64,000 nucleotides of DNA from Gemmatimonadaceae bacterium (GTDB taxonomy: Bacteria; Gemmatimonadota; Gemmatimonadetes; Gemmatimonadales; Gemmatimonadaceae): assembly GCA_036003045.1 (NCBI GenBank), contig DASYSS010000065.1:1-64000 (forward strand), written 5' to 3'. Shown one piece after another: positions 52,374 through 60,617 of this stretch. The notes beneath the pieces were generated by a model. It was not told the DNA's origin. It did no database searches and saw only the letters and a program-made list of their open reading frames with translations. The translations under genes were made by a program, and so were the position numbers. Each line of letters starts with the position of its first letter. Within the stretch, counting starts at the first letter, position 1.

Positions 52374-55214
52374 GTGGCTCCCCTACCCACTCCCGCGCAC
52401 CGCCTGAGGGCGGTGGAGCAAGCGCCGCTCGCGACGGTCGCGCGACTGCTCCGCGAGCGCAACCAGCTCTTTCTTCTCCACGAAGCTCTCGTCGAGGTCG
52501 AACGGGCTCGCTCGCTCGAGCACCGCATCACGATTCTCGAGAGCGCCATCAAGCGAATCGGCTACGGCCGCGTCGAGACGCACTACGACTTCGTGATGCC
52601 GCCGGCCGATCAGGTGGCCCGTCGGATCAGCCACTCGATCATCCTCGCGTCGAACGATCTTCTCGTGCCGTTGCGCGCCGCGGGCGGCGCGGCTCTGGGT
52701 ACGCTGGTACTGGGCGAGCCGCTCGACGGCGCCGCGCCGACCGCGGACCGCGTCCGCACCGTCGAGCTATTCGCGCAGCAGGTGGCGTCGATCATCGAGA
52801 ACGCGCGGCTCTACGCGGAAAGCGAGCGGCAGCGCGTGCGCGGCGAGGCGTTTTCCGACATTGCACGCGCGGTGAGCGGCTCGCTTCGCCTGGACGACGT
52901 GCTGACGCTCGGGCTGCGCCATTCGATGGCGCTCCTCCACGCCGAGGGCGCGACGATCAGCCTCGTACGCGACCAGCAGCTTGTCGTCGTCGCCGGACTC
53001 GGCGCTGGCGAGTGTCTCGTCGGCGCGCCGCTGCCGCTCGGTTCGAGCCTGACGGGCCGAGCCATCATCGAGCGGCGGCCGCTCATCTACAACAGTACCG
53101 ACGTTCCCGACGTGTACACGCCGACGCGCATCGCGGCGAACGTGGAGCGGGCCCTGATCGCTCCGCTCTTTTCGAGCAGCGGCGGAATCGGCGCTCTGTC
53201 GGTGATCAACCGGGAGCGTCCATTCTCTCAGGACGACGCCGTCGTTCTCGAGCGGCTCGCCGATCAGGTCGCGCTCGCGGTGACGAACGCGCGACTCTAC
53301 GAGGACGCTCAGGGCGCCGCCGACCGGTACCGTCAGGCGGTCGAAGACGAGCGTCGTGCGCGCGAAGCGGTCGCGCAGTCCGAGGCGCGATACAGAAACC
53401 TGTTCGAGACGGCGACAGACGCGATCTACACGCTCGATCCGCACGGCGCCTTCACGTCGGTGAACGGCGCGACGTGCGAGCTTCTCGGCCGCGACCGCGC
53501 CGACCTGTTGGCGCGCAGCCCGCTTCCTTTCGTCTCGTCCGCGGACACGGGGATGGTGAAGGAGCAATTCAAGGCCGCGCTCCTCGGTCAAGCGCGCGGC
53601 TACCAGTGCTTGTTCGTCCGACCGGACGGCACCACTCGACTGGCGTCGGTGACGAACTCTCCGATCCGGCACGGATCGCAGGTCATCGGCATCCTCGGTG
53701 TCGCGCGCGACATCACCGACGAGCGCGAGCGCGACCGCGCGCTCGAGAGATCGGAAATCCGATACACGCAGCTGGTCGAGTCGGCATCGGATGCGATCTT
53801 CACGGCGGATGCCGCGGGACGGCTGACCGCGGTCAACCGTTCGCTCGAAGAAGCGACGGGGAAGGGGCGCGGCGAGTTGGTCGGGCTGCCGGTGATGTCG
53901 CTGATCGACCCGCGGGATCAGACGGAAGCGCAGGTCGCACTTGGCGCGGCGCTCGCCGGCGAGTTCCCGCGCGGCCAGCTCCGTTACGCGAACGCGTCCG
54001 GCGAAGTGCGGCACTGCTCATTGACCGTTACGCCGCTCACTGAGGGCGGAGTCGTGACGGGCATGCTCGGCATCGTCCGCGACGTCACCGACGAGCGGCG
54101 CCTCACCGAACAGTTGGTGCAACAGGAAAAACTGGCGGCGGTCGGCGAGCTGGTGAGCGGCGTCGCGCACGAGCTGAACAACCCACTGGCGAGCGTGATG
54201 GCGTTCGCGCAGCTGCTGCTCGCGGCGCCGCCGGACGCGCCGCCCGATCGAGAAGCGATCGACGCGATCAACCAGGAGTCGAAGCGCGCCGCCAAGATCG
54301 TCGCGAACCTCCTGACGTTCGCGCGCCAACATCAACCCGAGCGCACGATCGCCGACCTGAACCGCGTCGTGCACGACACGCTCGAGCTTCGGCGCTACGC
54401 GCTGCGCACCGCGCAAGTCGAGATCGAAGCGCGCCTCGATCCGGACTTGCCGCTCACGTGGGCCGACGCTTTTCAGCTCCAGCAAGTGGTGCTGAACCTC
54501 GTGACCAACGCGGAACACGCGCTCTCGAGCTGGTCGGGCGAAAAGCGCATCACGGTCAGCACGTCGCGCCGCGGAGACCAGCTCGTCGTGTCGGTGACCG
54601 ATTCGGGCCCCGGCGTTCCGCCGGAGAATCTGTCGCGAATCTTCAATCCGTTTTTTACGACCAAGCCTGTTGGAGAAGGAACGGGGTTGGGTCTCTCGAT
54701 CTCCGATGGAATCGTACGCGAGCACGGCGGAAAGATTCGCGTCGAGTCCCGCCCGGGGTCCGGCGCGACGTTCGAGATCGAGTTGCCTTACGCGGCACCG
54801 CCGACGTCCACGCCGACCGGCGGCAGCGAGCCGGTCGCCGTCGTGCCGGGAATGAAGCGGTTGCTCGTCGTGGACGACGAGCAGGCGATACGACATGCCG
54901 TGTCCATCTTCTTTCGCTCGTTGGGGCATGTCGTCGACGTAGCGGCGAGCGGCGCCGAAGGGTTGAGCCGTGCCCGCAACGCGACGTACGACGTGCTGCT
55001 GCTCGATCTTCGCCTCCCGGACGCGACCGGCGACGCGATTCTGCGCCAGTTGGACAAGGAGGGGCGTGCGCCGGCGAAAGTCGTGTTCGTGACCGGCGAT
55101 ACGCAGAGCGACGCCGCGCGCGCAGTGTTGGAGTCGACGGGGTGCGAGGTGGTCGGCAAGCCCTTCCTGTTCGATGAGCTGGCGGCCGTCGTCCTCGCCG
55201 CCGAGCCGAGTTGA
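52374..55214 (+). CDS. Hybrid sensor histidine kinase with GAF, PAS and receiver domains
   Basis: The 946-residue protein has no membrane helix, so it is cytoplasmic. In order: a degenerate GAF-like region (about 30-150), a GAF domain (about 160-315), two PAS domains with PAC segments (about 345-455 and 475-590), a HisKA helix with the phospho-His in GVAHELNNPLASVM (about 610), and an HATPase domain (N box NLVTNAEHAL, G1 DSGPGVPPENLSRIFNPFFTT, G2 GEGTGLGLSI). Last is a C-terminal receiver (about 828-940) with LLVVDDE, the phospho-Asp in LLLDLRLPD and the Lys in VGKPF. It starts at GTG 52374, 4 bases after the lipid kinase stop. The signal is unknown. Confidence 0.92.
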   Translation: MAPLPTPAHRLRAVEQAPLATVARLLRERNQLFLLHEALVEVERARSLEHRITILESAIKRIGYGRVETHYDFVMPPADQVARRISHSIILASNDLLVPLRAAGGAALGTLVLGEPLDGAAPTADRVRTVELFAQQVASIIENARLYAESERQRVRGEAFSDIARAVSGSLRLDDVLTLGLRHSMALLHAEGATISLVRDQQLVVVAGLGAGECLVGAPLPLGSSLTGRAIIERRPLIYNSTDVPDVYTPTRIAANVERALIAPLFSSSGGIGALSVINRERPFSQDDAVVLERLADQVALAVTNARLYEDAQGAADRYRQAVEDERRAREAVAQSEARYRNLFETATDAIYTLDPHGAFTSVNGATCELLGRDRADLLARSPLPFVSSADTGMVKEQFKAALLGQARGYQCLFVRPDGTTRLASVTNSPIRHGSQVIGILGVARDITDERERDRALERSEIRYTQLVESASDAIFTADAAGRLTAVNRSLEEATGKGRGELVGLPVMSLIDPRDQTEAQVALGAALAGEFPRGQLRYANASGEVRHCSLTVTPLTEGGVVTGMLGIVRDVTDERRLTEQLVQQEKLAAVGELVSGVAHELNNPLASVMAFAQLLLAAPPDAPPDREAIDAINQESKRAAKIVANLLTFARQHQPERTIADLNRVVHDTLELRRYALRTAQVEIEARLDPDLPLTWADAFQLQQVVLNLVTNAEHALSSWSGEKRITVSTSRRGDQLVVSVTDSGPGVPPENLSRIFNPFFTTKPVGEGTGLGLSISDGIVREHGGKIRVESRPGSGATFEIELPYAAPPTSTPTGGSEPVAVVPGMKRLLVVDDEQAIRHAVSIFFRSLGHVVDVAASGAEGLSRARNATYDVLLLDLRLPDATGDAILRQLDKEGRAPAKVVFVTGDTQSDAARAVLESTGCEVVGKPFLFDELAAVVLAAEPS

Positions 55215-55232
55215 CAGCGCTATCTTGAAAGC

Positions 55233-55433
55233 ATGAGCATCAAAGAGCGCGACGCAATGACCTGCCGGGCGTGCGGCCACGAAGAGCGCGCGTCGGAAGG
55301 TTATCCGTGCGTGGATTGCGGCACTTTCCTGTGCATCCTGTGTGACTTGCGCGGCGTGACTCGCTGCAAAGCGTGTCAGGCCAAGCGAGACGCCGGCGGC
55401 ACCGGCGGGGAACAGCCCAAGCGAGTGCAGTGA
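55233..55433 (+). CDS. Small four-CxxC zinc-ribbon protein
   Basis: The 66-residue protein has four CxxC pairs: CRAC, CVDC, CILC and CKAC. This is enough for two zinc sites in a rubredoxin-like or treble-clef ribbon. The tail is basic and disordered. I do not recognise a named family, and the function (nucleic-acid or protein contact) is open. Its stop overlaps the next start as GTGA (55430-55433), which supports it being translated. An in-frame ATG at residue 9 could also serve as the start. Confidence 0.75.
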   Translation: MSIKERDAMTCRACGHEERASEGYPCVDCGTFLCILCDLRGVTRCKACQAKRDAGGTGGEQPKRVQ

Positions 55434-56425
55434 GCGCGTCAGTCGATTTCGGCCGCCTCGGCATCGCGATTGGTCATGCGAGCGACGAGCGCGGCGCCAC
55501 GGGGTTGACCGTCATTCGCGGCGTGAAGAAACCGCTGCGCGCCGGTGTCTGCGTCGTGGGTCGAGCGACGGGTAGCCGAGAGATCGCGGCGGCGTCGGCG
55601 GATCATCATGTCGACGGACGCGTCGATGCCGTTTTGCTCACGGGCGGATCCGCGTACGGTCTCGATGCGGCCTCCGGCGTGATGCGATGGATGGAAGAGC
55701 GCGGCCGCGGACATCCCGTCGGGCCTGGTGTCGTTCCGATCGTCCCGGCGGCGGTGGTGTTCGACCTCGCGCCACTCGGGCGGTTCGACGCGCGCCCGAC
55801 CGCGGACATGGCCTACGCCGCGGCCGACACGGCGCGCAGCGAAGGAGTGTCCGAGGGATCGGTCGGCGCGGGGACGGGGACGACGGTCGGCAAGGTCGCC
55901 GGCCCCGCGTGGTGTATGAAGGGCGGTTTCGGCTGCGCGATCGAATCGACGGCGTCGAACGATCTGTCCGTCGGCGCGATGGTCGTCGTAAACGCGTTCG
56001 GCGACGTGCGAGACGAGCGAGGGCAGATCATCGCCGGCGCCCGGCGGCCGAGCGGTGGATTCGCCGACACGCCCCGCGTCCTCGCGTCGGGCGACATTCG
56101 ATCGTTGAGCAAGTTCGATGACCTCGGCGCGCAGAACACCACGCTGGCCGTCGTGGCGGCGAGCGTTCCGCTTTCGTCGAACACGCTCACCCAGCTCGCG
56201 CGCGCGGCGAGCGCCGCGATGTTCCGCCGGATCACGCCGAGCGGGTCGTCGTTCGACGGCGACATCGTGTTCGCGCTCTCGCCGTTCGAGGACGAGGTCT
56301 CACGGGTCGAGGCGCTCGTCATCGAATCGCTCGCCGTCGCCGCGTTGGAGCACGCGATCGAGCGAGCGGTGCGTTGCGCGCGCGGACGCGAGGGAATACC
56401 CGGTCTCGCCGACGCGCATGCCTGA
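55430..56425 (+). CDS. P1 (DmpA/NylC-like) self-processing peptidase
   Basis: The 331-residue protein belongs to the P1/S58 Ntn-hydrolase family: GLTVIRGVKKPLRAGVCVVG, LLTGGSAYGLDAASGVMRWMEE, GTGTTVGKVAG, and AQNTTLAVVA at about 234-243. In NylC-like members the chain cuts itself before the first Thr of this motif, so Thr237 is the predicted nucleophile. DmpA-type aminopeptidases and nylon-oligomer hydrolases are relatives; the substrate here is unknown. The GTG start overlaps the zinc-ribbon stop, and the C-terminus overlaps the next gene by 8 bases. Confidence 0.88.
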   Translation: MSASVDFGRLGIAIGHASDERGATGLTVIRGVKKPLRAGVCVVGRATGSREIAAASADHHVDGRVDAVLLTGGSAYGLDAASGVMRWMEERGRGHPVGPGVVPIVPAAVVFDLAPLGRFDARPTADMAYAAADTARSEGVSEGSVGAGTGTTVGKVAGPAWCMKGGFGCAIESTASNDLSVGAMVVVNAFGDVRDERGQIIAGARRPSGGFADTPRVLASGDIRSLSKFDDLGAQNTTLAVVAASVPLSSNTLTQLARAASAAMFRRITPSGSSFDGDIVFALSPFEDEVSRVEALVIESLAVAALEHAIERAVRCARGREGIPGLADAHA

Positions 56426-57212
56426 GTCGTCCAACCGCCGCGACGCGGTTCTCTACGGCGCGATCATTCGCGCGCCCGTCGCGCCGATGCACGCCGAGCC
56501 GCGCATCTCGAGCGCGATGGTCTCGCAGCAGCTCGCCGGCCACCGCGTCGACGCTCTTGCGGAGGAAGCCGACTGGGCGCGCGTCCGCGGCACCGACGGA
56601 TACGAGGGCTGGATCCACAGCGGGTTCCTCGCCAAAGCGCCGGCCACCACCACGCGGCAGAGCCGTCGAATCACGCGCGTTTCACTCGGCTGTTCGACGA
56701 AAACCGCTTCCGGGGTGAGCCGTGTGCTTCCGCTCCGGGCGTTTCTCGCTCCAGATGAGACGCTGACGTCTGGCGAGGTGATCGAATCGACGCGGCGCGC
56801 GGCGCGATTCCCGCTCGAGCCAAGCGCGATCGCGGCCAGCGCGCAGACGTTCTTCGCCGGTACGAGCTATCTGTGGGGCGGCGTCACCCCGTGGGGCGCG
56901 GACTGTTCGGGTTTCGTGCAAACCGTGTTCGCGTTGCACGGCAAGCAACTCCCGCGCGACGCCTCACAACAGGCGCAGATCGGAGACGACGCGGGCACGG
57001 ATCCCACGGCCCTCGAGACCGCCGATCTGCTTTTCTTCTCGGATCGCGAGGACAAGCGCGTCACCCATGTCGGCATCGCGGCAGGCGAAAAACGGATGGT
57101 CCATCTCGGACTGGGGCGCGGCGGTTATTCCATCGAGCGCCTCTCCGATCGGAAAGACGCGTACGCCGTGCTGATGCGAAAGCGCTTTCTGTTCGCGCGA
57201 CGCGTAGTCTAA
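56418..57212 (+). CDS. NlpC/P60 peptidoglycan hydrolase with SH3 domains
   Basis: The 264-residue protein has two SH3-like domains (about 14-75 and 85-130; ADWARVRGTDGYEGWIHSGFL is diagnostic) and an NlpC/P60 domain (about 138-264). The catalytic triad is Cys163 in ADCSGF, His217 in THVGIA and a polar third residue near His229. It resembles gamma-D-glutamyl-L-diamino acid endopeptidases that act on cell-wall fragments. No signal peptide is visible, so it may work on recycled muropeptides in the cytoplasm or use another export route. Confidence 0.9.
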   Translation: MPESSNRRDAVLYGAIIRAPVAPMHAEPRISSAMVSQQLAGHRVDALAEEADWARVRGTDGYEGWIHSGFLAKAPATTTRQSRRITRVSLGCSTKTASGVSRVLPLRAFLAPDETLTSGEVIESTRRAARFPLEPSAIAASAQTFFAGTSYLWGGVTPWGADCSGFVQTVFALHGKQLPRDASQQAQIGDDAGTDPTALETADLLFFSDREDKRVTHVGIAAGEKRMVHLGLGRGGYSIERLSDRKDAYAVLMRKRFLFARRVV

Positions 57213-57628
57213 CTGACCAAGCCGTTCGCCACGAGCGGAGTCGACGAGCGAACCTGCACGCCGACGTCGATCGTCGGTTGGTCGTCGACCGCGATCGCCA
57301 TCGTATAGCCGCCCGGGGAGTCCATCGGCAGGTCGAATTGGGCGATGAGAGGCAAGTCCATCTCGAGGACGCCCGGCGGCGGCGGGCCGACGTTGAGGTC
57401 GCCCTGGCTTCGCCAGAGCTCCGCTCCGTTGGGGCTGAGCCAGCGGAAGGAGACCGTATGCGCGCCGACGTCGGCCCCGCTCCCCTTCATGTGGACGACG
57501 AGATTCGCCCGCGGATGGACGGCCGGCAGCGCCGCGACCTGCAGCGCGTCGAACACGCCCAGGACGTTGAGCTTTCCTTCTTGCGAGAGATTCGCCGCAT
57601 CGGCGAATAGGGCGAACGCAACGCGCAT
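57209..57628 (-). CDS. Small conserved protein, DUF6941-like
   Basis: The 139-residue protein begins MRVAFALFADAANLSQEGKL, then NVLGVFDAL, and is predicted to form a beta-sandwich (VVHMKGSGADVGAHTVSFRWLS, LIAQFDLPMDSPGGYTMAIAVDD). The opening pattern is that of a widespread small family I know as DUF6941, with no known function. It is convergent with the NlpC gene and overlaps it by 4 bases. Confidence 0.68.
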   Translation of the reverse strand: MRVAFALFADAANLSQEGKLNVLGVFDALQVAALPAVHPRANLVVHMKGSGADVGAHTVSFRWLSPNGAELWRSQGDLNVGPPPPGVLEMDLPLIAQFDLPMDSPGGYTMAIAVDDQPTIDVGVQVRSSTPLVANGLVS

Positions 57629-57674
57629 TCAACAACATAGACAGGCCAAAGCCCGCACGCCTAGTTTTCTTGAC

Positions 57675-58625
57675 ATGGGCTCTAGCGCAGGCGACGCCGC
57701 GACAGAATCGATATTGCCCGGACGCGCCGACACGGCGCGGCCGGGCGGCGGCGTGTGGCTCACGGATGCATCGCTCGTGCTCGTCGCGATCATCTGGGGC
57801 GTGAACTTCTCGGTCGTGAAGTTCGGGACGTCGCTCATCGACCCGCTCGCCTACAACGGCGTTCGCGTTCTGCTCGCCGGCATGCTGCTTTTCGCGATCG
57901 CAATGGCGAGCCGAGCGCCGCTCCCGCCCGCCCGGGAGATCGCGATCCTGCTCGCGCTCGGCGTGCTGGGGAACGGCGTGTACCAGGTCTTCTTCGTCGA
58001 AGGCGTCGCGCGGACGCGCGCCAGCGACGCCGGGCTCGTCATCGCCGCGTCGCCGGCGTTCATCGCGATCGTCGGCCGCATGCTCGGTGTCGAGCGGATC
58101 AACAGGCGCGGAGTGATGGGCATCGTCATGTCGATCGGCGGCATCGCGTTCGTCGTCCTCGGCACGACGAACGGCACCGCGGGCGACGCGACGATCATCG
58201 GCGATTTGCTCGTGCTGCTTGGATCGCTCTGCTGGGCGTTCTACACGGTGTTGCTCAAGCCGTACACCGAGCATCTCTCCGGGCTGCACGTAGCCGCCTT
58301 CACGATGGTCGGCGGCGCGGTTCCGTTGTTTCTGCTCGCGTTCACTCGGATCGCCGCGACGAATTGGGCGCAACTTCCCGTGAAGGGATGGTCGGCGATT
58401 CTCTACAGCGGAATCTTCGCGCTCGTCGTCGCCTACCTGTTCTGGTACCGCGGAGTGCGCGTGATCGGACCGACGCGAACGGCGATGTACTCCAACTTGC
58501 AGCCGGTCGTCGCGGTGCTCATGGCGTGGTGGCTGCTCGGCGAACAACCGACGTGGTGGCAAGGGGTCGGCACCGGTTGCATCGTCGGCGGTTTGCTCCT
58601 CACGCGCGTCCCAGTCGATACGTGA
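57675..58625 (+). CDS. EamA/DMT family transporter
   Basis: The 316-residue protein has ten predicted helices in two EamA repeats (about 33-165 and 175-310): ASLVLVAIIWGVNFSVVKFG opens the first and LLVLLGSLCWAFYTVLLKPY the second. The end, NLQPVVAVLMAWWLLGEQPTWWQGVG, is typical. DMT members export amino acids or other metabolites; the substrate is unknown. It starts at ATG 57675 and overlaps the HAD gene as GTGA. Confidence 0.9.
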   Translation: MGSSAGDAATESILPGRADTARPGGGVWLTDASLVLVAIIWGVNFSVVKFGTSLIDPLAYNGVRVLLAGMLLFAIAMASRAPLPPAREIAILLALGVLGNGVYQVFFVEGVARTRASDAGLVIAASPAFIAIVGRMLGVERINRRGVMGIVMSIGGIAFVVLGTTNGTAGDATIIGDLLVLLGSLCWAFYTVLLKPYTEHLSGLHVAAFTMVGGAVPLFLLAFTRIAATNWAQLPVKGWSAILYSGIFALVVAYLFWYRGVRVIGPTRTAMYSNLQPVVAVLMAWWLLGEQPTWWQGVGTGCIVGGLLLTRVPVDT

Positions 58626-59314
58626 AGCTCGTTCTCTTCGACATCGACGGAACGATCCTGCTCACGAGCGGCGCTGGAAAGCGCGCCGTGCACCGCGCGC
58701 TCGCCGAAGTATTCGGCGCGCCCGGACGACTCGAGCACCGGTTCGACGGAAAGACCGATCCGCAGATCGTCCGCGAGCTGATGCGCATGGAAGGCCACGC
58801 CGACGACCACATCGACGCGCGCATGGCTCTCTTGCTGGACCGCTACGTCGATTTTCTGCACGAAGAGCTCGATCAACCGTCGACCGCCGTCCGGCTGATG
58901 CCCGGCGTGGCAGATCTGCTCGACGCGCTCGAGGAGCGGGCGGACATCGTTCTCGGACTCGTCACGGGAAATCTCGCGGCGGGCGCGGCGGCCAAGCTTC
59001 GCGCCGGCGGCCTCGATCCGGACCGTTTTCGCGTGGGTGCCTATGGCTCGGACCACGAGCTTCGCGTCGAGCTCCCGGCAGTCGCTCAACGCCGGGCGCG
59101 CGACGAGCTCGGGTTCACCATGGAAGGCAATGACGTCGTGGTCATCGGCGACACGCCGGCCGATGTCGAGTGCGGGCGGGCGGTAGGCGCGCTCACCATC
59201 GGCGTCGCGACAGGCTACTACTCGGTGGACGAGCTCCGCGGCTTCGGCGCGGACGAAGCGTTCGAAGACCTCTCCGACACGAACGCGGTCGTCCGGACCA
59301 TCGTCGGCGGCTGA
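58622..59314 (+). CDS. HAD family phosphatase (phosphoglycolate phosphatase-like)
   Basis: The 230-residue protein has the HAD motifs: I LVLFDIDGTILL (nucleophile Asp and acid Asp), II LGLVTGNLA, III Lys/Arg region, and IV VVIGDTPADVECG. A helical C1 cap (about 15-90) is as in phosphoglycolate phosphatase or beta-phosphoglucomutase. Phosphoglycolate would feed glycolate to the glcDEF enzymes of this genome, which is attractive but unproven. It starts with GTG 58622 overlapping the EamA stop. Confidence 0.86.
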   Translation: MKLVLFDIDGTILLTSGAGKRAVHRALAEVFGAPGRLEHRFDGKTDPQIVRELMRMEGHADDHIDARMALLLDRYVDFLHEELDQPSTAVRLMPGVADLLDALEERADIVLGLVTGNLAAGAAAKLRAGGLDPDRFRVGAYGSDHELRVELPAVAQRRARDELGFTMEGNDVVVIGDTPADVECGRAVGALTIGVATGYYSVDELRGFGADEAFEDLSDTNAVVRTIVGG

Positions 59315-59344
59315 GTGACCCACCCGGCAAGTACATTTTCCGAC

Positions 59345-60124
59345 ATGGCCGAGACGCCGAGGGGAACGATCGCGGTGAATGCCGCGCGCGTGGGTCGCGC
59401 CGACCTGGGCGAGGCCACCGCCACGGTCGACGACGACGTGCTCACGGTCATCGCGAGGCCGAGCGGCGCCGAGCGCTTGCTCCGCATACCGATTTCGGCA
59501 ATCGACGGTCTCGCGATCGAAGGCGACGAGGTGGTCGTGTCGGTGCGCGACGGGCGTCAGGTCGCGCTGACGAGTGGAGACGCCGCGAAGCTGCACCAGG
59601 AGATCGTGGCGCGATGCTTCGTGCTTCCGGAACTGACGCGAACGCTGCGGACGTTCGGCTCGCGCCGCGGCCAGCGGGGACGGCGCCCGAACGCGGCCGC
59701 CGATCAACAAAAGTTCTTCGCGCCGCTCGTCGACGCGCGCCGCGCGGCATCGAAGACCTCGTCGGCCGTCGAGACGATCGCCGCGTTCGAGACCGCGACG
59801 CTGACCCGCGCCGTCGATGAGGCTCTGCGGAAATTCGCCAACGAACGTTTCGCGCAGAACGGACCCGCGCGGCGAGCGCTGGAAGCTGAGTTGGTGGATT
59901 CGACGGAGCCCCTCCAAGCCGCGCTTCGCGCGCTCGGCGAACGCGCGTCAGAGGCGCAAGCGCATGCCGACGAAATCCGCATCTGGCGCACGTGGGCGCT
60001 CTCGCTCCGCAACGTCTTCGAAGCGGCCGACCGCGTGTGGGTCGCGCTCGACGAAGCGCTCGACGCGGCGCACGCGTCGGCGAGCCGCGTTGCTTCTCCC
60101 CCTGCTCCGCGCGCTCGTTCATGA
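59345..60124 (+). CDS. Hypothetical protein with beta domain and helical tail
   Basis: The 259-residue protein begins MAETPRGTIAVNAARVG. It has an N-terminal beta-rich domain of about 95 residues that alternates short strands (ATATVDDDVLTVIARP, LRIPISAIDGLAIEGDEVVVSV, GRQVALTS), perhaps PH-like. A basic linker (SRRGQRGRR) and a long helical C-terminal half follow. No family is recognised. A GTG at 59315, just after the HAD stop, would add ten residues. The stop overlaps acpS by ATGA. Confidence 0.68.
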   Translation: MAETPRGTIAVNAARVGRADLGEATATVDDDVLTVIARPSGAERLLRIPISAIDGLAIEGDEVVVSVRDGRQVALTSGDAAKLHQEIVARCFVLPELTRTLRTFGSRRGQRGRRPNAAADQQKFFAPLVDARRAASKTSSAVETIAAFETATLTRAVDEALRKFANERFAQNGPARRALEAELVDSTEPLQAALRALGERASEAQAHADEIRIWRTWALSLRNVFEAADRVWVALDEALDAAHASASRVASPPAPRARS

Positions 60125-60513
60125 TCGTCGGCCTCGGCATCGACGCCGTGGACATCTCGCGCGCCGAGCGAATGTTCGCCGACAAGCCCGAGCGAATGCT
60201 CGAGCGATTGTTCGGCGACGTCGAGCGCGCCTATCTCGCGACGAAGCCGCAGCCCGCGCAGCACATGGCGGTGCGTCTGGCGGCCAAGGAGGCGGCCTAC
60301 AAGGCGCTTTCAGGAAACGAGTTGGCGCGGGGCATCGGCTGGCGCGACGTCGAGGTCGTGAGCCGGGACGACGGATCGCCCGAGCTCCGCTTCTACGGCC
60401 GCGCGGCGGAGCGCCTCGCCGAGCTTGGGGCCGAGCGGGTCCATGTGTCGCTCACCCACAGCTCGGCCACCGCAGTCGCCGTGGTGATCTTGGAGCGTTC
60501 CGCCGACGGGTGA
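60121..60513 (+). CDS. acpS: Holo-[acyl-carrier-protein] synthase
   Basis: The 130-residue protein has the AcpS hallmarks: MIVGLGIDAVDISR with the Mg-binding Asp, RLAAKEAAYKALSG with Glu and Lys, and VHVSLTHSSATAVAVVI. AcpS moves phosphopantetheine from CoA to acyl carrier protein for fatty-acid synthesis. It starts at ATG 60121, overlapping the upstream stop, and ends the chain of coupled genes from 57675. Confidence 0.94.
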   Translation: MIVGLGIDAVDISRAERMFADKPERMLERLFGDVERAYLATKPQPAQHMAVRLAAKEAAYKALSGNELARGIGWRDVEVVSRDDGSPELRFYGRAAERLAELGAERVHVSLTHSSATAVAVVILERSADG

Positions 60514-60617
60514 ACGGGGTGGGGTGACGGCAAAACCCTGACTGCGGAAAGCCACCTAAACGATTTGTATTTCGTGGTCTACACGCCCTTCCGGAATCCC
60601 GATATATTCAGTCGGCA

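Noticed and set aside
60560-60617. Promoter or Fur box before the FTR1 fusion gene
   Set aside because: TATATT is present at 60603, but no -35 box lies at the right distance and no Fur-like palindrome is convincing.
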